Positions 19,285-29,875 of a DNA stretch of 64,000 nucleotides are shown in pieces. The notes beneath the pieces are model-generated. The model made no database searches, was not told the origin of the DNA, and worked only from the letters and a program-made list of their open reading frames with translations. This DNA comes from Jannaschia rubra. GTDB lineage: Bacteria > Pseudomonadota > Alphaproteobacteria > Rhodobacterales > Rhodobacteraceae. The stretch spans positions 316,406 through 380,405 of the forward strand of contig NZ_CXPG01000014.1 in NCBI RefSeq assembly GCF_001403735.1, written 5' to 3'. Position numbers and translations under genes: made by a program. Numbering within the stretch: the first letter of the stretch is position 1; every line of letters starts with the position of its first letter.

Positions 19285-20175
19285 CTATTTGACGCTCAGG
19301 CTCAGGTCCGCGAGGAAGGCCGCCAGCTCGTCGCGCAGATCGTCGCGCGCGAGGCCGAAGGCCACGGTCGCCTGCAGGAACCCGGCCTTGGAGCCGCAGT
19401 CGTAACGCTGTCCTTCGAAGCGGAAGCCATGGACGCCGTCGCCGTCGATCTCGCGCGCGATGGCATCGGTCAGCTGGATTTCCCCCCCCGCGCCCGCGTC
19501 GAGCCCGGACAGGTGACGCATCACCCGCGGGCTGAGGATATAGCGCCCGATCACGGCCAGGTTCGACGGGGCGGTGCCGGCCTCGGGCTTCTCGACCATG
19601 CCGCGCACACGGCTGATGGGGTTTTCGGGATCGGCGCCCGGTTCGATGTCTAGGATGCCGTAGGACGACGCCTTTTCGGGCGCCACTTCCATCGCGGCGA
19701 CCATGCTGCCGCCGGTCTCGGCATAGGCCTCGACCATCTGGGCGAGGCACGAGGGCTCGGCCGCGATGACGTCGTCGGGCAGGATGACGGCGAAGGGCTC
19801 GTTGTGGATCAGGCGGCGCGCGCAGGCGACGGCATGGCCCAGACCCTTGGCCCGGTGCTGGCGGATATAGGCGATCTGGCCCGAATCCATCGTCGTGCGC
19901 TTCAGCTCCTTGAGGAGTTCCGGCTTCTTCTTCCTGCGAAGCTCCGCCTCCAGCACGGGACTGTCGTCGAAATAATCCTCCAGGGCGGATTTCCCGCGCG
20001 AGGTGACGAAGATGAATTCCTTGATGCCCGCCTCGCGCGCCTCGTCGATGGCATATTGGATCAGCGGCCGGTCCACGAGGGTCATGATCTCCTTCGGGAC
20101 GGATTTCGTGGCGGGCAGAAACCGGGTTCCGAGGCCCGCGACCGGAAAGATGGCCTTGGTGACGGTGCGTTTCAT
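19285..20175 (-). CDS. galU: UTP-glucose-1-phosphate uridylyltransferase GalU
   Basis: 296-residue enzyme making UDP-glucose from UTP and glucose-1-phosphate, the precursor for exopolysaccharide, LPS and other glycans. Nucleotidyltransferase signature GLGTRFLPATKSVPKE (14-29) and the GGEIQLTDAI motif are clear. The ATG at 20175 is preceded by CCGGAGG; a longer upstream frame would enter cysQ. It supplies sugar nucleotide to the glycosyltransferases that follow directly in the same operon. Confidence 0.95.
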   Translation of the reverse strand: MKRTVTKAIFPVAGLGTRFLPATKSVPKEIMTLVDRPLIQYAIDEAREAGIKEFIFVTSRGKSALEDYFDDSPVLEAELRRKKKPELLKELKRTTMDSGQIAYIRQHRAKGLGHAVACARRLIHNEPFAVILPDDVIAAEPSCLAQMVEAYAETGGSMVAAMEVAPEKASSYGILDIEPGADPENPISRVRGMVEKPEAGTAPSNLAVIGRYILSPRVMRHLSGLDAGAGGEIQLTDAIAREIDGDGVHGFRFEGQRYDCGSKAGFLQATVAFGLARDDLRDELAAFLADLSLSVK

Positions 20176-20236
20176 TGATGTGCCTCCGGTGGGCCTGACG
20201 GCCGGACATGGGTTCGTTTCAAAATGCGGCGCCGCA

Positions 20237-21034
20237 TCAGATCTCGGCGAGGGTGACGCCCGGTGAATGGGCGATGAAGAAGGGATTTGCAAACCCGTCC
20301 TTACCATAGGTGAGCGGCCGGTGATCGTCGAACCTGACGACCGTTCCGCCGGCACCCGCCAGGACCGCGTGTCCGGCGGCCGTATCCCATTCCATCGTCC
20401 GGCCCAGCCGGGGATAGATGTCGGCCTCTCCCGTGGCGACGAGGCAGAACTTGAGCGAGGAGCCGGCGGATTTCATGTCGGCCACCGAATACCGGCCGAT
20501 GTAGTCGTCCGTCGCCTGGTCGCGGTGCGACTTGCTGGCCACCACGCGCAGGGCCGCATTGTCGGGTGCGGCGGCGGCGATGGGCGAGCAGAGGCCCGGC
20601 GCCGCCTTGCCGAAGGGGCCCGTCTCCTCGACCGAGGTGCCATCGGCGGCGGTCCAGAACAGGCGGCCACGGGCGGGGGCATAGACCACGCCGCGCACGG
20701 GGATGCCGCCTTCGACCCAGGCGATGTTGACGGTGAAGTCGCCGCGCCGCTGGACGAACTCCTTGGTGCCGTCCAGCGGATCGACGATGAAGAAATCGGT
20801 GACGTCCAGGTCGTGCGTGTCCGATCGTTCCTCGGTCACGACGGCCGCGTCGGGGAAAGCCGCCTGCAGGCCGGCGGAGATCAGCGCATCGGCGGCCTCG
20901 TCCGCCTCGGTCACGGGGCTGTCGTCGGACTTGGTGCGCACGTCGAAGTCGGGTGCGGCATAGATTTCCATGATCGCGTCGCCCGCTTCGAGCGCGAGCC
21001 GCCGGAGCGTCACCATCATACTGTCGAAATCCAT
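20237..21034 (-). CDS. cysQ: 3'(2'),5'-bisphosphate nucleotidase CysQ
   Basis: 265-residue magnesium-dependent phosphatase that converts PAP to AMP, relieving the inhibition left by PAPS-using sulfotransferases and by sulfate assimilation. Motifs: Glu68/Glu69 (TEERSD), DPLDGTKEF (Asp85, Asp88) and EWDTAAGHAVLAGAGG near the C-terminus. The ATG at 21034 has GAGGA seven bases upstream. It lies 61 bp upstream of galU at the head of a cluster that ends in a sulfotransferase, so it may serve sulfated-glycan synthesis. It diverges from the export-permease gene. Confidence 0.93.
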   Translation of the reverse strand: MDFDSMMVTLRRLALEAGDAIMEIYAAPDFDVRTKSDDSPVTEADEAADALISAGLQAAFPDAAVVTEERSDTHDLDVTDFFIVDPLDGTKEFVQRRGDFTVNIAWVEGGIPVRGVVYAPARGRLFWTAADGTSVEETGPFGKAAPGLCSPIAAAAPDNAALRVVASKSHRDQATDDYIGRYSVADMKSAGSSLKFCLVATGEADIYPRLGRTMEWDTAAGHAVLAGAGGTVVRFDDHRPLTYGKDGFANPFFIAHSPGVTLAEI

Positions 21035-21126
21035 CACCAAATCCTCAAACCAAAGCCTTCGTTTCCCCGGCAGGCTTATGGTATCGGAGACGCAAGGAGC
21101 AAGCACGCAGCGGCAGGGAGGCGGGA

Positions 21127-21948
21127 ATGTTCAAGATCCAGCGCCGCGACACGGCCGCCACGCGCGCCTTCACGCTGGCCGAGCTGATTTTCCACGCCAC
21201 CGTGCGCCACATCCGCAAGGGACACGGCAACGGTGTCACCGCGCTGCTGATGAACATCCTTCAGACGGTGATCTTCGTCGGTGCCTTCGTGTTCATGTTC
21301 TCGGTCCTCGGCCTGCGCGGCAGCGCGATCCGGGGGGACTTCGTCCTCTACATCATGTCCGGGATCTTCCTGTTCATGACGAACATCAAGGCGATGGGCG
21401 CGATCGTCGGCGCCGAGGGGCCGGCCTCGCCGATGATGAAGCACGCGCCGATGAACACGGCGATCTCCATCTCGGCCGCGGCACTGTCGTGCCTCTACCT
21501 CCAGACGCTGTCGGTCAGCATCGTGCTCTTCGGCGTCCACGTCGCCTGGCACCCCATCGTCGTCGAGGACTGGAGCGGGGCGGCGATGATGTTCCTGCTC
21601 GCCTGGTTCGTGGGGGTGGCGATGGGCATGGTCCTTCTGGCCATCAAGCCCTGGGCGCCGAACTTCGTCCAGATTGCCCACATGATGTACTCGCGCGTGA
21701 ACATGATCGCGTCGGGCAAGATGTTCGTGGCCAATGCGCTGCCTGCGAAGGTTCTGGCGTTTTTCGACTGGAACCCGCTGTTCCACATCATCGATCAGGC
21801 GCGCGGCTATACCTTCATCAACTACAATCCCCACTACACGAACTGGGAGTATCCGCTGACTGTGGCGATGATCTTCCTCGTCATCGGGATGATGGGCGAA
21901 TTCTACACTCGCCGTCATGCCTCCGTCTCGTGGTTCGCCGGCCGATGA
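21127..21948 (+). CDS. Polysaccharide export ABC-2 type permease (KpsM/RkpT-like)
   Basis: 273-residue inner-membrane protein with about six hydrophobic segments and the ABC-2 fold used for capsular polysaccharide, polyol phosphate or O-antigen export (N-terminal AELIFHATVRHIRKGHGN, C-terminal NPLFHIIDQARGYTFINYNP). The partner ATPase (KpsT/RfbE-like) is not adjacent and not in the window. It diverges from the cysQ-galU-glycosyltransferase block by about 90 bp. It may export that block's glycan, although this link rests only on position. Confidence 0.85.
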   Translation: MFKIQRRDTAATRAFTLAELIFHATVRHIRKGHGNGVTALLMNILQTVIFVGAFVFMFSVLGLRGSAIRGDFVLYIMSGIFLFMTNIKAMGAIVGAEGPASPMMKHAPMNTAISISAAALSCLYLQTLSVSIVLFGVHVAWHPIVVEDWSGAAMMFLLAWFVGVAMGMVLLAIKPWAPNFVQIAHMMYSRVNMIASGKMFVANALPAKVLAFFDWNPLFHIIDQARGYTFINYNPHYTNWEYPLTVAMIFLVIGMMGEFYTRRHASVSWFAGR

Positions 21949-22526
21949 GGTGGCTGGCGATGCTTTGCGCGATCCTCGCCTGGCCCGCGTCGGCGGAGAC
22001 GCGGCTGCCCGCACTCAACCGGGTGACGGGCGTCGCGGCGGACGACGTGTTGAACGTCCGCGCGGGGCCGGGGGTCGCGCATGGCATCGTCGGCTCCCTG
22101 TTGCCCGATACGGTGGTGGAGGTGACGGCGACCGGCGGCCAGGGTGGCCGATGGGGGCGGATCAACCTGGGCGAGGGGTCGGGCTGGGTCGCGTTGCGGT
22201 TCCTGAGCGCCTTGCCGGGGGGGACGAAAGCGCCGCCTGCGTCCTGCTTCGGGACCGAGCCATTCTGGACGCTGGATCTGGCAGACCATGCCTTTCGCAC
22301 CCCGGAGGGGACGATGCCGACCGATCCGCCCGTCGATGTCCCTTCGATGAACCGGCCGGACCGGTCAGGTGTAATTGTCGCGACGTCGCAGGGATCGCTG
22401 CGAGGAATCGTCCGGCGAGAGACCTGTTCGGACGGCATGTCGGATGCGCTCTACGGCCTGTCCATCGACCTGTTCACCGCGGATGACGGGGCGATCCTGT
22501 CGGGGTGCTGCACCCTGGCGCGGTGA
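21945..22526 (+). CDS. Secreted SH3-domain protein with COG3650-like C-terminus
   Basis: 193-residue protein with a signal peptide (MRWLAMLCAILAWPASA, cleavage near residue 17), a bacterial SH3 domain at about residues 30-88 (DVLNVRAGPGVAHGIVGSL ... GSGWVALRFL), then a C-terminal domain beginning CFGTEPFWTLDL, a pattern seen in COG3650-type proteins. SH3b domains often bind peptidoglycan. It overlaps the permease by ATGA. The 3' end overlaps the convergent alkB gene by 53 bp. Function unknown. Confidence 0.8.
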   Translation: MRWLAMLCAILAWPASAETRLPALNRVTGVAADDVLNVRAGPGVAHGIVGSLLPDTVVEVTATGGQGGRWGRINLGEGSGWVALRFLSALPGGTKAPPASCFGTEPFWTLDLADHAFRTPEGTMPTDPPVDVPSMNRPDRSGVIVATSQGSLRGIVRRETCSDGMSDALYGLSIDLFTADDGAILSGCCTLAR

Positions 22527-23130
22527 CGACGCGCAAAGTGACGTTGATCCGCCCCGGCCCGTCGAGCAGGGTCGAGGTGCCCGGCGCGATCCGGTCGATG
22601 CCGTGATGCACGAGGCGCGCGTCGCCACCCATGGTCAGCACGTCGCCCGACCGCAGCCAGAGGCTGATGGTCGGGCCGCCGCGTTCCACGCTGCCGATGC
22701 GAAACAGCGCGTCGTCGCCCAGGCTGATCGAGACGACGGGCTGCGACAGGTCGCCTTCGTCGCGGTCCTGATGCATCCCCATCCGCGCGGCGGGACCGTA
22801 CCAGTTTACCAGACAGCTTTCGGGCGGCCGGGCGTCGGGCGCCACCGCGTCCCAGACCGCCCGCACGCTGTCGGGGATGGGCGGCCAGTCGATGCCCGAC
22901 GGGTGCCGGTCGCCGTAGCGATAGCCCCGCCTGTCCGCGATCCAGCCGAAGCGCCCGGCCGAGGTCATCCGCACCGACAGGGGCCGCCCCGACCGTGTCA
23001 CGGGGGCCACGAAGGGCGCTGCCCGTGCCACCGCCCGCAGGTCGTCCGCCATGACGGCCTGTTCCGCGGGGTCCAGCAACCCCTCCCATAGGCGAATGCC
23101 GCGGATCTGCTGTGGCGAAACTTCCCTCAA
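22474..23130 (-). CDS. alkB: Alkylated DNA repair protein AlkB
   Basis: 2-oxoglutarate/Fe(II) dioxygenase that oxidatively removes 1-methyladenine and 3-methylcytosine lesions. Read from the TTG at 23130 the protein is 218 residues, close to E. coli AlkB (216). Iron ligands are His120, Asp122 (MHQDRDE) and His176 (HHG); 2-oxoglutarate arginines are Arg194 and Arg200 (RINVTLR). TTG is chosen because GAAGGA lies 6 bases upstream and because an ATG at 23202 would put the coding region across the dnaK promoter. The frame stays open further upstream. Confidence 0.87.
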   Translation of the reverse strand: MREVSPQQIRGIRLWEGLLDPAEQAVMADDLRAVARAAPFVAPVTRSGRPLSVRMTSAGRFGWIADRRGYRYGDRHPSGIDWPPIPDSVRAVWDAVAPDARPPESCLVNWYGPAARMGMHQDRDEGDLSQPVVSISLGDDALFRIGSVERGGPTISLWLRSGDVLTMGGDARLVHHGIDRIAPGTSTLLDGPGRINVTLRVVTAPGCSTPTGSPRHPR

Positions 23131-23147
23131 TTCGCATCCTTCACATC

Positions 23148-23176
23148 CTTGCGAGGCGAAAACCCCCTCCTTATAT
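23148..23176 (+). promoter_or_regulatory. RpoH-type heat-shock promoter of dnaK
   Basis: CTTG at 23148-23151, an 18-bp spacer, then CTTATAT at 23170-23176. This matches the alphaproteobacterial heat-shock consensus CTTG-N17/18-CYTATNT described for dnaK and groE operons. Transcription would start near 23183, giving a dnaK leader of about 110 nt. No CIRCE element is visible between here and dnaK. Confidence 0.75.
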
Positions 23177-23293
23177 ACCCACCGAACCGCGGAACGGGTC
23201 ATCCGTCGCCGCTTCTTGTTGAAAATGGGATAAGGGTCGGGGTGCCGTGACGGGCCGCGATCCGCAAACATCGCCAAGAGAGGACCATTCGAC

Positions 23294-25210
<1,917 letters not shown>

Positions 25211-25232
25211 GGCCTCTGGCTGGAAGATCGAC

Positions 25233-25262
25233 AGGCCGGCCCCCGACGGGCCGGCCTTTTCG
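25233..25262 (+). terminator. Intrinsic terminator/attenuator between dnaK and dnaJ
   Basis: Stem AGGCCGGCCC / GGGCCGGCCT with a 5-nt loop, followed by TTT and CGTT, 22 bp after the dnaK stop. It is a good intrinsic-terminator shape. Since dnaJ starts 15 bp later with no separate promoter visible, partial readthrough would give the expected excess of DnaK over DnaJ. Confidence 0.75.
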
Positions 25263-25276
25263 TTGGAGAATGAAGC

Positions 25277-26431
25277 ATGGCGAAGCGAGACTACTACGAG
25301 ACGCTCGGCGTCTCGAAGGGAGCCGACGCAGACGAGATAAAGAAAGCCTATCGCCGCAAGGCGCGTGAGCTTCACCCCGACCGCAACTCGGGCAATCCCG
25401 ATGCCGAGGGGCAGTTCAAGGAAGCGAACGAAGCCTATGAGATCCTGAAGGATCCAAACCGGAAGGCCGCCTACGACCGCTACGGCCATGCCGCATTCGA
25501 GGGTGGCATGGGCGGACCCCGGCCGGGCGCGCATGCGGCGGGACAGGGCGATTTCGCCTCCGCCTTCTCGGACGTGTTCGAAGACTTGTTCGGCGACTTC
25601 ATGGGCGGCGGCGCCCGTGGCGGTGGCGGCGGTCGCCCGCGCGCCACGCGGGGGTCTGACCTGCGCTACAACATGCGGATCACACTGGAGGAGGCTTTCT
25701 CCGGCCTGCAGAAAACCATCACCGTGCCCACCGCCGTCCGTTGCGGCACCTGCGACGGCAAGGGCACCGAGGGCGCGTCGGAACCCGCGACCTGCCCGAC
25801 CTGCGCGGGTATGGGCAAGGTTCGGGCGCAGCAGGGTTTCTTCACGGTGGAGCGGACCTGCCCGACCTGTTCGGGCGCCGGTCAGATCATCAAGAACCCC
25901 TGCAAGACCTGCGGCGGCGGCGGACGCGTCGAAAAGGAACGCCAGCTGTCGGTGAACATCCCCACGGGGGTCGAGACCGGCACGCGCATCCGCCTGTCGG
26001 GGGAGGGGGAGGCAGGGCTGCGCGGCGGCCCGACGGGTGATCTCTATATCTTCATCGAGGTACAGGACCACGCGCTGTTCCAGCGCGACGGCGTGAACCT
26101 CTATTGTCGCGTCCCGGTCGCCATGTCGACGGCCGCCCTGGGCGGCGAGGTCGAGGTGCCGACCATCGACGGCGGCCGGTCTCGTGTGAAGGTGCCTGCC
26201 GGGTCGCAGACCGGGCGCCAGATGCGCCTGCGCAGCAAGGGCATGCCGGCGCTGAGGGGCGGGGGAAGCGGCGACATGATGATCGAGCTCTCCGTCGAAA
26301 CACCGGTGAACCTGACGCAGCGGCAGAAGGAAATCCTGCGGGAGTTCGACAAGATCGAGGCTGACAACAACCCGCAAGGCGACAGTTTCTTTCGGAAAGT
26401 CAAAGGCTTCTGGGACGGCATGACCCAGTGA
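25277..26431 (+). CDS. dnaJ: Chaperone protein DnaJ (Hsp40)
   Basis: 384-residue type I J-protein: J domain (1-70) with His33-Pro34-Asp35, Gly/Phe-rich linker to about residue 120, a zinc-binding domain with four CxxCxGxG repeats ([32 protein letters not shown]), and C-terminal substrate-binding domains. It stimulates DnaK ATP hydrolysis and delivers clients. Its GGAGAATGAAGC leader follows the dnaK terminator-like hairpin directly. Confidence 0.98.
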   Translation: MAKRDYYETLGVSKGADADEIKKAYRRKARELHPDRNSGNPDAEGQFKEANEAYEILKDPNRKAAYDRYGHAAFEGGMGGPRPGAHAAGQGDFASAFSDVFEDLFGDFMGGGARGGGGGRPRATRGSDLRYNMRITLEEAFSGLQKTITVPTAVRCGTCDGKGTEGASEPATCPTCAGMGKVRAQQGFFTVERTCPTCSGAGQIIKNPCKTCGGGGRVEKERQLSVNIPTGVETGTRIRLSGEGEAGLRGGPTGDLYIFIEVQDHALFQRDGVNLYCRVPVAMSTAALGGEVEVPTIDGGRSRVKVPAGSQTGRQMRLRSKGMPALRGGGSGDMMIELSVETPVNLTQRQKEILREFDKIEADNNPQGDSFFRKVKGFWDGMTQ

Positions 26432-26470
26432 CGGCGATCGGCGGGCCGCCCCGGTCCGCCTGTCGCGCGA

Positions 26471-27088
26471 TCAATCCCCGGCCGGCTCGGTCACCGTCGC
26501 CGCCACCGGGATGACACCGATGTCGCCGACCGCCACGTTGCGGCCGCGCTTGCGGTGCATCAGCACGCCGTTCACGATATAGAGGTCGGCCACGTTGTAC
26601 CGGTCGAGAAACCCCTCGTCATTGCGAAGGAAGATTGCGGCCTGGTCGTCGGCCGACCGCGCCTCACTCAATTGAAACCAGTCCGGATCGGCCCGGCTAT
26701 CGATGGAGCGCATGATCGCCAGCACCTCCTCGGGGTCCGTGACCCGTTCGTCGGTGAAGTAGCACGCCCCCTCGTAGGCGCCTGCGCCCAGTGCCGTGAC
26801 GCCGGCGACGACGATGGAGGCCGGCGCCGTCACGATGGCGGACGCGGTGGTCGCCGCCCCGCCGCTGGCCGATGCCGTGGCCGAGGCGGCCGAGCCGATC
26901 ATCGACGCGCCCGACGCCGGGTTGGTCAGCGTATAGGCCCCCACCGTCTTGACCACGGTGCCTGCACCCGCGAGCCCTGCCTTGGTCCCCGCGCCGATAA
27001 CCCGGCTGGGACGAAAGTCGCAGATCGCCGCGCTGGCCTGTCCGGCGCAAAGGCAGATCAGAAGAACGGAAGACAGGATCGGTTTCAC
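26471..27088 (-). CDS. Secreted or membrane-associated protein of unknown function, Gly/Ala-rich
   Basis: 205 residues from a GTG start with AAGAGGG 6-7 bases upstream. A signal peptide is clear (MKPILSSVLLICLCAGQASA). Residues about 30-105 are rich in Gly, Ala, Ser and Thr and carry long weakly hydrophobic stretches (GAGTVVKTVGAYTL, TASAIVTAPASIVVAGVTAL) that could form a membrane hairpin. The C-terminal 100 residues are a normal polar domain (DPDWFQLSEARSADDQAAIF, YNVADLYIVNGVLMHRKRG). I do not recognise the family. It stands alone on the minus strand between dnaJ and mutS. Confidence 0.75.
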   Translation of the reverse strand: MKPILSSVLLICLCAGQASAAICDFRPSRVIGAGTKAGLAGAGTVVKTVGAYTLTNPASGASMIGSAASATASASGGAATTASAIVTAPASIVVAGVTALGAGAYEGACYFTDERVTDPEEVLAIMRSIDSRADPDWFQLSEARSADDQAAIFLRNDEGFLDRYNVADLYIVNGVLMHRKRGRNVAVGDIGVIPVAATVTEPAGD

Positions 27089-27244
27089 GGCGGGCCCTCT
27101 TGCAGGTGGGATCGGTAGGGACTCTACACCCGCTGCCTCCGGGGGAAAGGGTGACGAGGCGACAGGGGCCTGCGCGCCATCGCGGTTGCGGCTTTCCGCC
27201 GGGACGCCGGGCTATTAGGGTCCGCCCGACAGCGGGAGGGGCCG

Positions 27245-29842
27245 ATGACCGTCACGCCGATGATGGCGCAATATCTGGACATCAAGGCGGAGGCGCCGGA
27301 CGCCTTGCTGTTCTATCGCATGGGCGACTTCTATGAGCTGTTCTTCGACGATGCGGTCGCGGCCTCCGCCGCGCTCGACATCGCGCTGACGAAGCGCGGA
27401 CAGCATCTTGGAGCGGACATCCCAATGTGCGGCGTGCCGGTCCATTCTGCTGAGAATTACCTCATGACCCTGATCCGCAAGGGGTTTCGCGTGGCCGTGG
27501 CGGAGCAGTTGGAGGCACCGGAGGAAGCAAAGAAGCGCGGGTCGAAATCCGTCGTGGCGCGCGGCATCGTGCGGCTGGTCACGCCGGGCACGCTGACCGA
27601 AGACCGCCTGCTGGAAGCGAGGGCGCACAACTATCTCGCCGCCTGGTGCGAGGTGCGCGGCGAGGGGGCGTTGGCTTGGGCCGACATCTCGACCGGAGAG
27701 TTCCACGTCGTCGCCTGCCCGCGCGTGCGTTTCGGCCCCGATCTGGCGCGGCTGGGCGTGGCCGAAGTGATCCTGCCCGAGGGGTCAGGCGTCGACGCGG
27801 TGGTGGAGGAGCAGGGCGCGGCCGTCACGCCGCTCGGCCGCAGCGCCTTCGATTCAACCTCGGCCGAGGGGCGGTTGATGGCGCTGTACGACATCGGGTC
27901 GCTGGAGGCGTTCGGCAGCTTCAGCCGCGCCGACCTGGGCGCAATGGGCGCGTTGGTCGAATACATCGAGATCACGCAGCGGGGCCGGCTGCCCCTCCTG
28001 CGTCCGCCCCGGCGAGAGGCAGCGTCGACCCTCATGGCCATCGACGGGGCGACGCGGCGAAATCTGGAGCTGACGCGCGGGGCGACGGGGTCGCGTGACG
28101 GCACGCTCCTTTCGGCCATAGACCGGACGGTCACGGCGGGTGGCGGGCGGCTTCTGGAGCGGCGGCTCTCGGCGCCGTCGACTGAGGAGGAGGTGATCGC
28201 TGCACGGCTCGACACGGTGGACTGGGCGGTACGGGACGATGCCTTGGCCGACGATATTCGCGCCATCCTGCGTCGCGCGCCCGACATGGACCGCGCGCTG
28301 ACGCGCCTGTCGCTCGATCGCGGCGGTCCGCGCGACCTGACGGCGGTGCGTGGCGGGCTGGAGGTGGGCGGGCTGTTGTTCGACCGGCTGTCGGGCGCGG
28401 ACCTGCCGCTCGACATTTCCAACCTTGCCGGACGGGAGGATCTGCTGGACCTTCTTGATCGCGCACTGGTTGCCGAGCCGCCGATGCTGCTGCGCGATGG
28501 CGGCGTGATCGCCGCGGGCCATGACGCCGACCTCGACGAGGCACGGCAGTTGCGCGATGAGGGCAGGGGCGTGATCGCCGCGCTTCAGGCGAAATACGCG
28601 GCCGAGACGGGGATTGCGGCGCTGAAGGTCAAGCACAACAACGTGCTGGGCTATTTCATCGAAATAACCGCGACCCATGCCGCGCGAATGATGGAGCGCG
28701 ACGGCTTCATCCACCGGCAGACGACCGCGAGCCAGGTCCGGTTCACCACGGTGGAACTCTCCGAACTCGAAACCCGCATCCTGAACGCCGGTGCCCGCGC
28801 GCAGGAGATCGAGGAGCGTATCTTCGCCAGCCTGCGGACAGCGGTGCTGGAAGCGTCCGATGCGATTTTCGCCGCTGCCCGCGTGCTGGCCGATCTGGAC
28901 GTGGCGACGGCGCTTGCCGATCTCGCGCGTGGCGAAGGATGGACCCGGCCCCGCGTCGACGGCAGCCGTGCTTTCGAAATCACCGCAGGACGCCATCCGG
29001 TCGTGGAACGCGCGCTGAAACGAACCGGCAGCCCCTTCGTTGCCAATGATGCGCACCTGACGGCGGAGGATGGCGCCGCCATCCGCCTGCTGACCGGGCC
29101 GAACATGGCGGGAAAATCGACCTGGCTACGGCAGAACGCGCTGATCGCGGTGCTGGCGCAAATGGGCAGCTTCGTGCCGGCGGAGTCCGCCCATATCGGC
29201 ATTGTCAGTCAGCTTTTCAGCCGGGTCGGTGCCTCGGACGATCTGGCGCGGGGACGATCGACCTTTATGGTCGAGATGGTCGAGACGGCCGCGATCCTCA
29301 ACCAGGCCGACGACCGGAGCTTCGTCATCCTGGACGAGATCGGGCGCGGGACGTCCACCTATGACGGGCTGTCGATCGCCTGGGCGACGCTCGAACACCT
29401 GCATGAGGTGAACCGCTGCCGCGCGCTGTTCGCCACGCATTATCATGAGATGACGGCACTGGCGGCCAAGCTGGCCGGGGTCGAGAATGCGACGGTCGCG
29501 GTGCGCGAATGGGAGGGGGACGTGATCTTCCTGCACGAGGTGCGGCAGGGCGCGGCGGATCGGTCCTATGGCGTGCAGGTCGCGCGGTTGGCTGGCCTGC
29601 CGCCGGCGGTCGTGGCGCGGGCGAGAGAGGTGCTGCAGGCGCTGGAGGAGGGCGAGAGGCGGGGAGGCGGCAAGCCCAAGGCGGTGATCGACAACCTGCC
29701 GCTGTTCAGCGTGACGGCCGCCGCGCCGCCGCCCCGGGCCACGCCGGTCGAGGATCGCTTGCGCAAGGTCATGCCCGACGAGTTGACGCCGAAGGCTGCG
29801 CTCGAACTTCTCTATGAATTGAAGATATTGGCCGGCATTTGA
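27245..29842 (+). CDS. mutS: DNA mismatch repair protein MutS
   Basis: 865-residue mismatch-recognition ATPase. The N-terminal mismatch-binding domain has the Phe-x-Glu motif within FYRMGDFYELFFDDA, preceded by MMAQYLDIKAEAPDALLFY. The ATPase has Walker A TGPNMAGKSTWLRQ at about residue 617, Walker B VILDEIGRGTSTYDG and the ATHYHEM motif. The tail from residue about 825 is the usual C-terminal tetramerisation region. A GGGAGGGG ribosome site precedes the ATG. Confidence 0.98.
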   Translation: MTVTPMMAQYLDIKAEAPDALLFYRMGDFYELFFDDAVAASAALDIALTKRGQHLGADIPMCGVPVHSAENYLMTLIRKGFRVAVAEQLEAPEEAKKRGSKSVVARGIVRLVTPGTLTEDRLLEARAHNYLAAWCEVRGEGALAWADISTGEFHVVACPRVRFGPDLARLGVAEVILPEGSGVDAVVEEQGAAVTPLGRSAFDSTSAEGRLMALYDIGSLEAFGSFSRADLGAMGALVEYIEITQRGRLPLLRPPRREAASTLMAIDGATRRNLELTRGATGSRDGTLLSAIDRTVTAGGGRLLERRLSAPSTEEEVIAARLDTVDWAVRDDALADDIRAILRRAPDMDRALTRLSLDRGGPRDLTAVRGGLEVGGLLFDRLSGADLPLDISNLAGREDLLDLLDRALVAEPPMLLRDGGVIAAGHDADLDEARQLRDEGRGVIAALQAKYAAETGIAALKVKHNNVLGYFIEITATHAARMMERDGFIHRQTTASQVRFTTVELSELETRILNAGARAQEIEERIFASLRTAVLEASDAIFAAARVLADLDVATALADLARGEGWTRPRVDGSRAFEITAGRHPVVERALKRTGSPFVANDAHLTAEDGAAIRLLTGPNMAGKSTWLRQNALIAVLAQMGSFVPAESAHIGIVSQLFSRVGASDDLARGRSTFMVEMVETAAILNQADDRSFVILDEIGRGTSTYDGLSIAWATLEHLHEVNRCRALFATHYHEMTALAAKLAGVENATVAVREWEGDVIFLHEVRQGAADRSYGVQVARLAGLPPAVVARAREVLQALEEGERRGGGKPKAVIDNLPLFSVTAAAPPPRATPVEDRLRKVMPDELTPKAALELLYELKILAGI

Positions 29843-29866
29843 GGGCGGGCGCCGGAACGCCCGCCC
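29843..29866. terminator. Bidirectional terminator candidate between mutS and grpE
   Basis: Perfect 9-bp inverted repeat GGGCGGGCG / CGCCCGCCC with a 6-nt loop, placed directly after the mutS stop and 10 bp beyond the convergent grpE stop. There is no T-tract. Confidence 0.55.
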
Positions 29867-29875
29867 ACGACAGGC

